Below the pieces are notes generated by a model, which did no database searches, had not been told where the DNA came from, and was given only the letters and a program-made list of their open reading frames with translations. A stretch of DNA of 9,105 bases, from assembly GCA_905477565.1 (NCBI GenBank), contig CAJQGO010000166.1:1-9105 (forward strand). Reading direction: 5' to 3'. The translations under genes and the position numbers were made by a program. Shown here in pieces: positions 1 to 7,287 of the stretch (positions are counted from its first letter, which is position 1; the number at the start of each line of letters is the position of its first letter). This stretch comes from an uncultured Planctomycetota bacterium (lineage in GTDB: Bacteria; Planctomycetota; Planctomycetia; Pirellulales; UBA1268).

Positions 1-51
1 AGTGATGAAGCCGGCTCAATGGAGAAGAAAAAGAGAGAGGGATACTTTTAG
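1..51 (+). CDS. cysD: Sulfate adenylyltransferase subunit 2, C-terminal end (partial)
   Basis: The first 51 bases read in frame as the last 16 codons of a protein ending in GSMEKKKREGYF, followed by TAG at 49-51. This closely matches the conserved end of CysD (E. coli ends with a GSMELKKRQGYF-like tail). CysD is the ATP-pyrophosphatase subunit that, together with the GTPase CysN, makes adenylyl sulfate (APS) from sulfate and ATP in the cytoplasm. The next gene is cysNC, only three bases after the stop, which is the standard cysD-cysN order. The start and catalytic part lie upstream of the window. The fragment is short, so the call rests on the tail motif plus the neighbour. Confidence 0.88.
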   Translation, partial: SDEAGSMEKKKREGYF

Positions 52-54
52 TCT

Positions 55-1989
55 ATGTCTCACCAATCATCGCTAATTGCAACTGACATCGATGAGTACC
101 TCACGCAACATGAGCAGAAAGAACTTCTTCGGTTCATTACCTGTGGCAGCGTAGATGACGGTAAAAGCACGCTCATCGGTCGACTCTTTTATGAGTCGAA
201 AATGATTTATGAAGATCAGCTTACGGCTATAAAAAAGGATACGACGCGTTACGGAACAACGGGCGAAGAAGTCGACCTTGCCCTGTTTACTGATGGGCTT
301 GAAGATGAGCGACAACAGGGAATCACGATCGATGTCGCATACCGTTATTTCTCAACGGAAAAACGAAAATTCATCATAGCTGACACGCCGGGCCATGAGC
401 AGTACACGCGAAACATGGCCACTGGAGCATCCACTGCTGATCTTGCAATTATTTTAATTGATGCGCGACACGGAGTTCTTCCACAAACCAAACGTCACTC
501 TTTTATCGTGTCACTCCTTGGCATCAAACATATCATTGTGGCAATCAACAAGATGGACATTGTTGATTACAGTCAGGAAGTATTTGAATCCATTCGTCGA
601 GACTATGTGGACTTTGCTGCGAGACTTGAATTACCCGATGTGCACTTCATGCCAATCTCAGCACTCAAAGGTGACAATGTCGTGACCAACAGTGAAAAAA
701 TGGCGTGGCATGAGGGTCCACCACTCATGCACCTTCTCGAAACGGTCTACATCGGTTCCGACCGTAACATGGAGGACTTTCGATTTCCCGTGCAATACGT
801 CACACGACCAAACCTTGACTTTCGTGGTTTTGCTGGGACTGTTGCATCAGGAATTATTCGAAAGGGTGATGAAATCATTACCTTGCCATCTCGTAAGAAG
901 AGTCGCATCCAATCGATTGTGACTTTTGATGGTGAACGTGACGAGGCATTTGCTCCCCAGTCAGTAACCCTCACGCTTGAAGATGAAATTGACTCCAGTC
1001 GTGGTGACATGATTGTCCGTGTGGGGAATATGCCGAAGGTTGATCAGAAATTTGAAGCGATGCTTGTCTGGATGGATGAAACAGCACTCATTCCTGGAAA
1101 AGAATATCTTTTCAAACAGACCGGCAAAGTTACACCTGGCCGAGTAAGTTCCCTCAAGTATCGAGTCGATATCAATACACTTCATCGCGAACCTGCACCG
1201 ACGTTAGCACTCAATGAGATTGGTCGCTGTGGGGTGACTCTTGCTGTCCCAATAGCTCATGATTCATATCGACGCAATCGTACAACCGGCTCCTTTATCA
1301 TTATTGACCGAATGACAAACGGAACTGTCGGCGCAGGTATGATCCTCGATCGAGAACCAGAAGAAGGCGCTGCCCACTGGGACGATGAGCCGGCAACCGA
1401 GGGCCTAACGGTCTCTTCCAGTGAGGTGACCATTGAAGAACGCCAGGCTCGTTTCGGACAAAATCCAGTAACTGTCCTCATTACGGGCCTCACCGGTTCA
1501 GGAAAGACAACAATCGCTCAGGCACTTGAGCGGAAACTCTTCGATGATGGTCGTGCCATTATGGTTCTCGATGGACAAGCCATGCGACTTGGCATAAGCC
1601 GGGATCTTGGCTTCTCTGCGAGCGAAAGAAGTGAAAACCTTCGACGATCCGTAGAAGTAGCAAAGATTGCAAATGATGCCGGCTTCATCGTCGTTGCAGC
1701 TTTTGTTGCACCTGATGAGCAGTCGAGACAGAAAGCCGCCGAACTTGTTGGGGCAGAACGATTTCTCACGATCCACCTCTCGGCACCAGTGGAAGTCTGC
1801 CGGGCTCGTGATGAGAAGGGACAGTATGCAAAAGCAGATGCAGGTGAACTGGGTAATTTCCCTGGTGTATCTGCACCATATGAAACTCCATTAGAAGCAG
1901 ATCTTGTACTTCCTACTGACGAGCTTCCAGTCAGTCGATGTGTGGATGCAATCATCGAGCTCCTCGAGACCAAGGGTGTTCTGGGGTGA
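55..1989 (+). CDS. cysNC: Bifunctional sulfate adenylyltransferase subunit 1 / adenylylsulfate kinase (CysN-CysC fusion)
   Basis: This 644-residue protein has two parts. Residues about 20-430 are a CysN-type translational GTPase with G1 GSVDDGKST (31-39), the QGIT switch (88-91), G3 DTPGH (110-114) and G4 NKMD (165-168), followed by EF-Tu-like beta-barrel domains. Residues about 465-644 are a CysC APS kinase with P-loop GLTGSGKT (478-485), a LGF..S.R.EN.RR segment (518-531) and an [10 protein letters not shown] segment (601-610). CysN stimulates CysD to form APS from sulfate, and CysC phosphorylates APS to PAPS. The ATG lies three bases after the cysD stop; a purine-rich GAGAGAGG at 33-40 is the only nearby RBS candidate. 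One oddity is that the usual APS-kinase DGDN motif reads DGQA (506-509). The fusion is well known in several bacterial phyla, including planctomycetes. Confidence 0.97.
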   Translation: MSHQSSLIATDIDEYLTQHEQKELLRFITCGSVDDGKSTLIGRLFYESKMIYEDQLTAIKKDTTRYGTTGEEVDLALFTDGLEDERQQGITIDVAYRYFSTEKRKFIIADTPGHEQYTRNMATGASTADLAIILIDARHGVLPQTKRHSFIVSLLGIKHIIVAINKMDIVDYSQEVFESIRRDYVDFAARLELPDVHFMPISALKGDNVVTNSEKMAWHEGPPLMHLLETVYIGSDRNMEDFRFPVQYVTRPNLDFRGFAGTVASGIIRKGDEIITLPSRKKSRIQSIVTFDGERDEAFAPQSVTLTLEDEIDSSRGDMIVRVGNMPKVDQKFEAMLVWMDETALIPGKEYLFKQTGKVTPGRVSSLKYRVDINTLHREPAPTLALNEIGRCGVTLAVPIAHDSYRRNRTTGSFIIIDRMTNGTVGAGMILDREPEEGAAHWDDEPATEGLTVSSSEVTIEERQARFGQNPVTVLITGLTGSGKTTIAQALERKLFDDGRAIMVLDGQAMRLGISRDLGFSASERSENLRRSVEVAKIANDAGFIVVAAFVAPDEQSRQKAAELVGAERFLTIHLSAPVEVCRARDEKGQYAKADAGELGNFPGVSAPYETPLEADLVLPTDELPVSRCVDAIIELLETKGVLG

Positions 1990-2564
1990 GTAACGGACTG
2001 GACGGAGGAAAAAAATGTGGGGGCTTGATTCGTATAGGAATTCTGACAGTCTCAGACCGGGCCAGCCGTGGTGAATATGCTGACGAAGGTGGGCCAGCGG
2101 TTCAAAATTATCTTCGTGAGGTACTTTCTGTTTCCTGGGAACCTGAAATTCAAATTGTTTCAGATGAAGTCGACTGTGTTGCTGCAGCTATCGAAGACAT
2201 GTCCAGCCATGGATGCTGTCTTATTATCACAACAGGCGGTACCGGACCTGCACCACGTGATATCACGCCTGAGGCAACTGAGCGTGTGTGTTCAAAAATG
2301 TTACCTGGGTTTGGTGAACTGATGCGGCAGGTATCACTTCAATATGTGCCCACCGCAATTCTTTCTCGCCAGACTGCGGGTGTGTGCGGTGGCACTTTGG
2401 TCGTCAATCTTCCAGGTCGTCCCAAAAGTATTTGTGAATGCCTTGATGCAGTTTTCCCTGCAATTCCCTACTGCATTGATCTCATTCACACTGGGAAGCC
2501 CCAACCACCTTACCTGGAAACAGAACCAACTCGCATGAAGTCATTTCGCCCGCAAGGCAAGTAG
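1986..2564 (+). CDS. mogA: MogA/MoaB-family molybdopterin adenylyltransferase
   Basis: The protein carries the MoaB/Mog signature: an N-terminal [17 protein letters not shown] strand and SDR motif, the [17 protein letters not shown] nucleotide/molybdopterin-binding loop, and a late VNLPGRPKS segment. MogA adenylylates molybdopterin with ATP before molybdenum insertion in the cytoplasm. From the GTG at 1986 it has 192 residues, near the usual length (about 195 in E. coli MogA). This GTG overlaps the cysNC TGA (GTGA) and has AAGGG at 1972-1976, nine bases upstream, suggesting translational coupling. The start is uncertain. A stronger GGAGG at 2004-2008 sits six bases before an ATG at 2015 that is in the wrong frame, while an in-frame TTG lies at 2025. 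An in-frame ATG at 1938 would overlap cysNC by 52 bases and is less likely. MogA and MoaB cannot be separated with certainty here. Confidence 0.93.
   Translation: MSNGLDGGKKCGGLIRIGILTVSDRASRGEYADEGGPAVQNYLREVLSVSWEPEIQIVSDEVDCVAAAIEDMSSHGCCLIITTGGTGPAPRDITPEATERVCSKMLPGFGELMRQVSLQYVPTAILSRQTAGVCGGTLVVNLPGRPKSICECLDAVFPAIPYCIDLIHTGKPQPPYLETEPTRMKSFRPQGK
2004..2017 (+). promoter_or_regulatory. Strong ribosome-binding site and ATG that are out of frame with mogA
   Basis: GGAGG at 2004-2008 is followed six bases later by ATG at 2015-2017, the best-looking start signal near mogA. In the sequence as given, this ATG opens only a 19-codon frame ending with TGA at 2072-2074. Removing one G from the GGGGG run at 2019-2023 would join it to the mogA frame and give an N-terminus M-W-G-L-I-R-I-G, which fits the family well. 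It may be the true mogA start hidden by a one-base length error or mutation, or a chance match. Confidence 0.55.
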
Positions 2565-2631
2565 TTCTGCATATTCCGCCAGATACGCACTTTCAATAAA
2601 GTTCTGTAGAATTTCTCTTGGCACTCTTGCT

Positions 2632-3528
2632 TTATGAGTCCGCTACTGGTGAGCTGCCAACGAACGTAAGACGGCCAGGGAGTACTCGGATTGTTACCGG
2701 CAACTCACCACCCGGGTCACCATCAAGCTGGTATGGGACTGGCTCATCAGATTCGATTGCAATTTCTGTTACTTGCTCCACGTGTGTATCACGCCAGCTT
2801 CGATGCCAACCAAAAAGCACACCGATAAAATACCGGAGACCATTCCACCAACGACCCCCACGAAAACAACACAGATCGAGTCGTCCATCAGCACAATCAC
2901 CCTCAGCAACAAATCGAAGTCCGAGCGCATATCGTGGCACATTGAAGACAAATGCCCAGCGAGTATGAACCGCCTTTTCATTTCCTTCGGTCCGGACGCG
3001 AATCTTGGGAAATTGATATCCACCAAGTGCCTGTAAAATCGGCCGAACCCATGTTGTGTGGTCAATGTGACCGGTTCGTCGAGCACTGAGAAGCCGCACG
3101 ACTTCCGCATCAAAGCCGACCGAAGCGACCGCTAGAAAAAGCTGTCCGTTCGCTTCACCAGCATCGATTGCGAATGTTTTAGAACTATCTATTTTGTCCA
3201 TGAGTCGATTGATATCACAATCAAAACCGAGTTGCTTCGCAAGAACATTTTCTGTTCCAAGTGGAAGAATTGCTAACGGGGTTGTAGGAGCTGAACAATT
3301 TGCAACAAAGCCAATTGTTCCATCACCACCCGCACATATAACGCACTCGATTTTTCCCTCGTTTGTACTACTGTCAGTACCCACCATGTCCTGAATTTTT
3401 TTTCTGTCGCTTTCTTGTTCAACAAGATAGCCTCGTGCAATGAGTCTGGCTTTCAGATCGCTGAGGAGCGATTGCTTGTCTTGTGCACCTGCGTTTGGAT
3501 TCTCAGCTATTACTATTTTTTTATTCAT
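2632..3528 (-). CDS. Diacylglycerol-kinase-family lipid kinase (YegS/DgkB-like)
   Basis: From the ATG at 3528 the product is 298 residues, a typical length for soluble bacterial DAGK-catalytic-domain proteins. It opens with the usual KKIVIAENPNAG strand (3-14). The nucleotide-binding GGDGT is at 67-71, PLGTENVLA at 89-97, SVGFDA at 136-141, DGRLDL at 214-219 and the late QLDGDP motif at 267-272. The family transfers ATP phosphate to diacylglycerol, sphingoid bases or related lipids at the inner membrane face; the substrate here cannot be read from sequence. An in-frame TTG at 3555 would add nine residues, but it lacks a good RBS and the conserved fold begins right at the ATG, so I prefer 3528. 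No clear Shine-Dalgarno precedes either start. The gene is convergent with mogA across 67 bases and lies 164 bases after the preceding gene on its strand. Confidence 0.93.
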   Translation of the reverse strand: MNKKIVIAENPNAGAQDKQSLLSDLKARLIARGYLVEQESDRKKIQDMVGTDSSTNEGKIECVICAGGDGTIGFVANCSAPTTPLAILPLGTENVLAKQLGFDCDINRLMDKIDSSKTFAIDAGEANGQLFLAVASVGFDAEVVRLLSARRTGHIDHTTWVRPILQALGGYQFPKIRVRTEGNEKAVHTRWAFVFNVPRYALGLRFVAEGDCADGRLDLCCFRGGRWWNGLRYFIGVLFGWHRSWRDTHVEQVTEIAIESDEPVPYQLDGDPGGELPVTIRVLPGRLTFVGSSPVADS

Positions 3529-3692
3529 AACCGATTCAAATCGCTCGTCATTCAAAGGTGGTCGCCGTACACCAGCAATCAGTCCATATACCTAAGCAGG
3601 TTGCAAATGAAATCACCCGGTTCTTCTTGAAAGGCGAGATGCTACTGATTGTAACCACATTTATTCGACACATTTCTTTGAGCACAAGGCCA

Positions 3693-4082
3693 TCAGCGGC
3701 AGTGGTTGCACCGTTCTTCAAGCACCCACTCATAACTAGGAACCTTTCGTGTCACTTCAGTCGTTACCGGAATTGTTTTTTTTATCACTTTCGCCCACGT
3801 TGGTTTCCAAAGCGGATACCAAAAACACCCACATTCATCACGTCCATGCGTTTTTCCACAGAGACACGCTGGGCCCGGGATAATCACATCTTCACTCTTC
3901 GTATGAATACATATTTTTTTCACTTCTTTCATAATTGGTTTTGCAACTGGTATGCGACGAATACATTGACAACTTCCGCAGAGATCACAATAGCCATCTT
4001 GGTTGTCTGGTCTATCACTCTTTTCATCAGCAAAAACGTTACCGACAGTGATAAAGAAAATAAGGAATACTATTTTCTGCAT
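3693..4082 (-). CDS. Small cysteine-rich secreted protein of unknown function
   Basis: I do not recognise a named family. The 129-residue product starts with a clear signal peptide (MQKIVFLIFFITVGNVFA, probable cut after residue 18). The mature part has 11 cysteines, at 32, 35, 38, 40, 58, 73, 75, 84, 86, 125 and 128. They form a CDLCGSCQC cluster, a CLC...CGC pair and a final CNHC. Between them are Lys/Val-rich strands such as KKTIPVTTEVTRKVP (101-115). Clustered CxxC and CxC motifs suggest metal binding or disulfide cross-linking outside the cytoplasm; this is inference. No CxxCH haem site is present. The ATG has a good RBS that overlaps the porin stop codon, with eight bases between the genes, so it is very likely co-translated with the porin. 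The RBS, signal peptide and spacing support it as a real gene. Confidence 0.85.
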   Translation of the reverse strand: MQKIVFLIFFITVGNVFADEKSDRPDNQDGYCDLCGSCQCIRRIPVAKPIMKEVKKICIHTKSEDVIIPGPACLCGKTHGRDECGCFWYPLWKPTWAKVIKKTIPVTTEVTRKVPSYEWVLEERCNHCR

Positions 4083-4087
4083 GATGA

Positions 4088-4092
4088 CTCCT
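4088..4092 (-). promoter_or_regulatory. Ribosome-binding site of the cysteine-rich protein, overlapping the porin stop
   Basis: On the - strand AGGAG lies five bases before the ATG at 4082 and shares bases with the TAG stop of the upstream porin (4093-4091). Such an overlap commonly couples translation of the second gene to the first. It also supports 4082 as the true start of the small gene. Confidence 0.75.
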
Positions 4093-5827
4093 AGAACTCG
4101 GCTTGAAATCGTGTCGCAAAAATATTGAACGGAACGGGACCCGTGATCGTCGGAGGATTCGCCGAAGTGGTTCGTGCCGTATACGATGGCATGCTATGAA
4201 TCCAATTAAACTGCACACGCATCGATCGGTTCCACCACCAATTGATTGCTACCGTTGACTCGTTGAGAACACCGAATTGTGGATCTGGTGGTAACGCAGC
4301 ATCTGGGTCTGGAAGATAGTTGGCTGGGTCATAGTCACGATTTGTAAGATCAAGATAGGACCATCGAAATGCAAGTTCCCAAGCGCCCCAGCCACGTATA
4401 CGTCCTCTGCGTCCTGTTCCGAAAAATGGTGTAAAAGGATTCACGTTGTAATCAAAAACCCCAGCCTGTTTGAGGTATTTCGCGTGTTCTCCTGTGAGAA
4501 AATACCCGCACTGCATATACGCGCCAGACTGGAGAAGAAGTGGTCCTACTGCTTGTTGTACGGGCTCTAACATGACTTCGCTTTGAAAATTGAATTGGCC
4601 ACGATTGAACGCAAGTTCAAGATGATAAAGGCTGAAATGCGTCGCCAAAAAACGACCAGTATCAAGCACTGCTGGTGTTCCAGCCGCGGTGATCTTGCCG
4701 CCTGATGATATATCTCCGACAAAGAACTCTGGTAATGTGCTTGTTCGATAACTCTGCGCAAAAGACTCAAATGGGTCCCCTGGAGTAGGACTAGCATTAG
4801 GATCACCACCAATTTGAGCGTAAATGAATCCTGTTCCAACATGTAATAAATATCTTCCATCAGAGGGTTCATCATAATGAACAAGGTGTGTGATCCTTGA
4901 TGCAAAGGTGACCCCACCTTGATCACCGATCTGCACTCCGGTTGTATTATCGCCGAACGTACGATAGTTGCTTTGAGAACCTGTGTTGTAAAATGTAAGT
5001 CCAGTGCCATAGACGCTATACGCCCAACTCGTACGCTCATCATCACTGATGTCATAGGCCATAATGCCGATACGGCGGAAAGGATCAAGAGCCATAAATG
5101 GAGCTGAACGTTCAAGAAAGTTCAGGTGTCGAACGCTTGTCCAACTATCCATGGTACCGGGCTGCCTAAATTGACCGATACGAATCGTTCCTAAATACGG
5201 GAGCTCTGACTGCTCACCCCAGACATCAAGGAAACTTGGTCTACCTGATTGACCAAAATCCATTTCGATACTGAATGCATTTGTTTCTGTAACTTTTCCG
5301 ATTGCCTGAAGACGAGCTCTTCGGAAACCGACACCGTTTTGCATGTTCCCAAAATAAGTACGTGCGAGGGTATCTTGGCTGTAGATTCCGCTATCGAGTT
5401 GAAAGAAACCACTGAGTCGCACAATTGGTAACTTCTCGCCACCATCTTCCAGGGCATCAAGTCTGGTCATGAGATTACCGACCTGATTGGGGTCAAGTAC
5501 GGTATCGTTCGGATCAGAGAGTCCACCCAATTGTTGACCCGCACCACGTTGAATATTTCCGGGTTGGTCTGGTGCAAGAATCGTCTGACTGTCGCTTGGT
5601 TCCGCCATACTCTCTGATTCACTCGTTTCCTGAGGAAGTGGTGCCGGTATTTCCTCAGGCTGAAGCTGGACAGATTCGAATTGCGTTTCACGAATGATAC
5701 TTGTCGGGAACTGATCATCCGGTGGTGAAGCACGTGTGTTGAACGACAAAGAAGAGAACAGAAGAACTGCGCACACCATTCCACAGAGTTTTGCGAAAAG
5801 ACGTTCTCTCTTTCCCGGTCGTTTCAC
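4091..5827 (-). CDS. Outer-membrane porin, phosphate-selective porin O/P type
   Basis: From the GTG at 5827 the protein has 578 residues. It begins with a basic n-region (KRPGKRER) and hydrophobic core, giving a signal peptide of about 33 residues (cut near NTRA/SP). Next comes a Pro/Gln/Glu/Ser-rich stretch to about residue 115, then a short helical RLDALED segment. The beta-barrel starts at VRLSGFFQLDSGIY, with the OprO/P-like landmarks FRRARL (168-173), IRIGQFRQPG and LNFLERS (235-241). It ends in FQAEF, the terminal phenylalanine typical of barrel assembly signals. It probably forms a channel for anions or other small solutes in the outer membrane; phosphate specificity is not shown. An upstream in-frame GTG at 5875 would add 16 residues ahead of the signal peptide and has a poor RBS, so I reject it. 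It is probably the first gene of a two-gene unit with the cysteine-rich protein. Confidence 0.9.
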   Translation of the reverse strand: MKRPGKRERLFAKLCGMVCAVLLFSSLSFNTRASPPDDQFPTSIIRETQFESVQLQPEEIPAPLPQETSESESMAEPSDSQTILAPDQPGNIQRGAGQQLGGLSDPNDTVLDPNQVGNLMTRLDALEDGGEKLPIVRLSGFFQLDSGIYSQDTLARTYFGNMQNGVGFRRARLQAIGKVTETNAFSIEMDFGQSGRPSFLDVWGEQSELPYLGTIRIGQFRQPGTMDSWTSVRHLNFLERSAPFMALDPFRRIGIMAYDISDDERTSWAYSVYGTGLTFYNTGSQSNYRTFGDNTTGVQIGDQGGVTFASRITHLVHYDEPSDGRYLLHVGTGFIYAQIGGDPNASPTPGDPFESFAQSYRTSTLPEFFVGDISSGGKITAAGTPAVLDTGRFLATHFSLYHLELAFNRGQFNFQSEVMLEPVQQAVGPLLLQSGAYMQCGYFLTGEHAKYLKQAGVFDYNVNPFTPFFGTGRRGRIRGWGAWELAFRWSYLDLTNRDYDPANYLPDPDAALPPDPQFGVLNESTVAINWWWNRSMRVQFNWIHSMPSYTARTTSANPPTITGPVPFNIFATRFQAEF

Positions 5828-5834
5828 GACTGGG

Positions 5835-5840
5835 CCCTCC
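5835..5840 (-). promoter_or_regulatory. Ribosome-binding site deciding the porin start (GTG 5827)
   Basis: GGAGGG on the - strand lies seven bases before the GTG at 5827. This is the best RBS in the region, and the resulting N-terminus is a clean signal peptide. The longer reading from GTG 5875 has no comparable site. Confidence 0.75.
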
Positions 5841-5891
5841 ACGAACAGCAAACAAGGCAGCTCACATTGGAGCACTGCCTGAAGAATGACA

Positions 5892-5916
5892 TTTATGCTT
5901 TTTTTATCGGCATAAA
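5892..5916. repeat. Inverted repeat upstream of the porin gene
   Basis: TTTATGC (5892-5898) and GCATAAA (5910-5916) form a perfect 7-base inverted repeat around an 11-base T-rich spacer. It lies 65-89 bases before the porin start codon, in the leader or promoter region. It could be an operator or a leader hairpin. The T-run sits inside the loop rather than after the stem, so it is not a normal terminator. The rest of the 291-base gap (5828-6118) holds only the terminator at 6029-6081 and no convincing sigma-70 promoter; CTGACA on the - strand near 5936-5941 is a possible -35 without a good -10. Confidence 0.4.
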
Positions 5917-6028
5917 CGTTAAAACTACGCTACTTTGTCAGCCGTAGTCTGATCTTTGTTTGATTGAAAAGGGAGAAACTGGTGATGTTTGGTAGCTTCG
6001 CGGCATTGAGGCCTAACTCAATAAAAGT

Positions 6029-6081
6029 AAACAGCTTCCCCAGATCACCCATTTCGACGAGTTGATCTGCGGAAGCTGTTT
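6029..6081 (-). terminator. Intrinsic terminator of the TIGR03067 gene
   Basis: AAACAGCTTCC (6029-6039) pairs perfectly with GGAAGCTGTTT (6071-6081). After one C-C mismatch, CAGATC (6041-6046) pairs with GATCTG (6064-6069), leaving a 17-base loop. Read on the - strand, the stem follows the stop of the gene at 6119 by 37 bases and leads into the T-rich TTTACTTTTATTG. This fits a Rho-independent terminator that isolates this gene from the porin unit. The + strand also has TTTTA after the stem, but no gene there needs it. Confidence 0.8.
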
Positions 6082-6118
6082 TAGAACGTTGTCTAGTGAG
6101 ACCCCAATCGAGGGCTTA

Positions 6119-7075
6119 TTATCGCACTCGCACAGACCTCGACACACGACCAAAGTTATCAACAAGGATAAGATCTGTCTGAGAGATTGAACGAACCGCT
6201 GGCGTAAGCGTCTGATTCGTTAAACCAACTCGTGACGAGGCGGTTACATGTGTAATCAGCCGACCATTCGATATCATCCATGTACCACTGGAAATCGGAG
6301 TCGGTACAAATACTGATTGGAAGTTTCGAAGCATCTGATAATACCGATAGGTCTGAAACGTTCCGTCGACGTTGTACGTAATGTCAACCGATCCTTCGGT
6401 ATCTGTCATACGCCATGTTCCAACAGCCATTTCCCGAACCTCAGCATCAGTCAGTACACGTGATGTCACACCACCACCTGGTACGACAGCCGGGGGTGGT
6501 GCTGGCTTGGCACTCTGCCACTGGCTCATATCAGGGGGATTATCATGAACTGGCTTAGGAGCAGGTCGTGGGGCACCCTTTGGGGTTGCTGAGTTATTGG
6601 GCTCATATTTTTCCAGCACGACGAGAGCGCGTGCAGAATCTTTTGGAGCACCAAACTCGGTAGGCACCTTTGAGACATCTCGTGAAAAACAGACGACGAG
6701 TTTACCCTCATCAAATTTATAGATACCCTTCCCTGTTTCTGTATCCTTATTCTTAATGGTAATTCTTTTCGGATAAGACGTTGGATCAATCCGGAACTCA
6801 CGTGTCGTTTTGCTTCCACCAACTGGGTCTGAGAAAAGAATTGTGTAGTCAACTATTTCCAGATTTCCACCTCCAGGCAGCCAGTACTGCATCTGTTCGT
6901 CCGGTATTTCCTGTCCATTTTCAACGAGTTCAACAACTCGCCAATTGCCACGTACTCGCTCTAATTCCGTATCAACTGCCGAGGGGGTTTGCGCGATTGC
7001 TGAAACGGGGGACAGCATGAGGACAAGACATCCGAACAGTGCGAGGCTGAGGGTTAAAATGCGTGAAGCGTGCAT
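6119..7075 (-). CDS. Secreted TIGR03067-domain protein with a second C-terminal beta domain
   Basis: This 318-residue protein has a signal peptide (about residues 1-28, cut near AIA/QT). Residues about 36-157 match the pattern of TIGR03067, an uncharacterised domain known mainly from Planctomycetes. The pattern includes ELERVRGNWRVVELVENGQEIP at the start, then FRIDPTSYPKRITIK, GIYKFDEGKLVVCFS and VPTEF. A Pro/Ala-rich linker (about 161-203) leads to a second domain (about 208-318) that opens with VGTWRMTD, a GxW motif echoing the first domain, and includes DGTFQTYRYY and SGTWMISNGRL. This second part looks like another lipocalin-like beta-barrel, by inference. No biochemical role is established for the family. 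The ATG at 7075 has AAAGGA just upstream on the - strand. The gene stands alone, 212 bases after hemB, with its own likely promoter and terminator. The cysteine at 16 lies inside the hydrophobic core without a proper lipobox, so a lipoprotein is unlikely. Confidence 0.88.
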   Translation of the reverse strand: MHASRILTLSLALFGCLVLMLSPVSAIAQTPSAVDTELERVRGNWRVVELVENGQEIPDEQMQYWLPGGGNLEIVDYTILFSDPVGGSKTTREFRIDPTSYPKRITIKNKDTETGKGIYKFDEGKLVVCFSRDVSKVPTEFGAPKDSARALVVLEKYEPNNSATPKGAPRPAPKPVHDNPPDMSQWQSAKPAPPPAVVPGGGVTSRVLTDAEVREMAVGTWRMTDTEGSVDITYNVDGTFQTYRYYQMLRNFQSVFVPTPISSGTWMISNGRLITHVTASSRVGLTNQTLTPAVRSISQTDLILVDNFGRVSRSVRVR

Positions 7076-7140
7076 AGCATCCTTTCAGGGAGGTTTCTTC
7101 CGAAGACGACGGGAACCATCGTTTTTGAAAACAGGTTTGA

Positions 7141-7171
7141 ATCATACGATGGAAATTGAACGGCTTGTCCA
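7141..7171 (-). promoter_or_regulatory. Possible sigma-70-type promoter of the TIGR03067 gene
   Basis: On the - strand TGGACA (7171-7166) and TATGAT (7146-7141) each match the sigma-70 consensus at five of six positions, but their spacer is 19 bases, longer than the ideal 17. The -10 lies about 65 bases before the ATG at 7075. A second candidate slightly upstream is TTGACG (7216-7211) with CATGAT (7192-7187) and an 18-base spacer. Promoters in planctomycetes are poorly defined, so this is tentative. Confidence 0.35.
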
Positions 7172-7240
7172 CTTCCAATCCCCCAAATCATGAGAAATGT
7201 AACCGGTTGCCGTCAACACGAGACTGTCGTCCAGAAATTG

Positions 7241-7257
7241 AAAAACCCTCTGAGAGG
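7241..7257 (-). terminator. Weak candidate terminator after hemB
   Basis: On the - strand a short CCTC-TCA-GAGG hairpin (7257-7247) is followed by GTTTTTC, beginning 31 bases after the hemB stop. The position and T-run suit a Rho-independent terminator, but a stem of four to five pairs is weak. Confidence 0.35.
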
Positions 7258-7287
7258 CCTGATCTGGTTCCGTCTACCTCACGTGTT

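Noticed and set aside
1518..1973. A 151-codon open frame on the - strand inside cysNC
   Set aside because: It lies wholly opposite the conserved CysC domain, is Ser/Arg/Ala-rich without a recognisable motif, and has the look of an antisense shadow.
1938..1985. Upstream in-frame ATG for mogA giving a 208-residue protein
   Set aside because: It would overlap cysNC by 52 bases, has no better RBS, and the added residues ([15 protein letters not shown]) resemble a shadow of the cysNC end rather than a MogA N-terminus.
2565..2631. A bidirectional terminator between convergent mogA and the lipid kinase
   Set aside because: The 67-base gap contains only a trivial TTCT-GT-AGAA repeat and no stem followed by a T-run.
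3558..4094. A 178-codon open frame on the + strand opposite the cysteine-rich gene
   Set aside because: It has no recognisable domain, starts without an RBS, and lies opposite a gene with a good RBS, signal peptide and operon spacing.
5828..5875. Longer porin reading from GTG 5875
   Set aside because: The extra 16 residues precede a complete signal peptide, and GTG 5827 has a much better RBS (GGAGGG, seven bases away).
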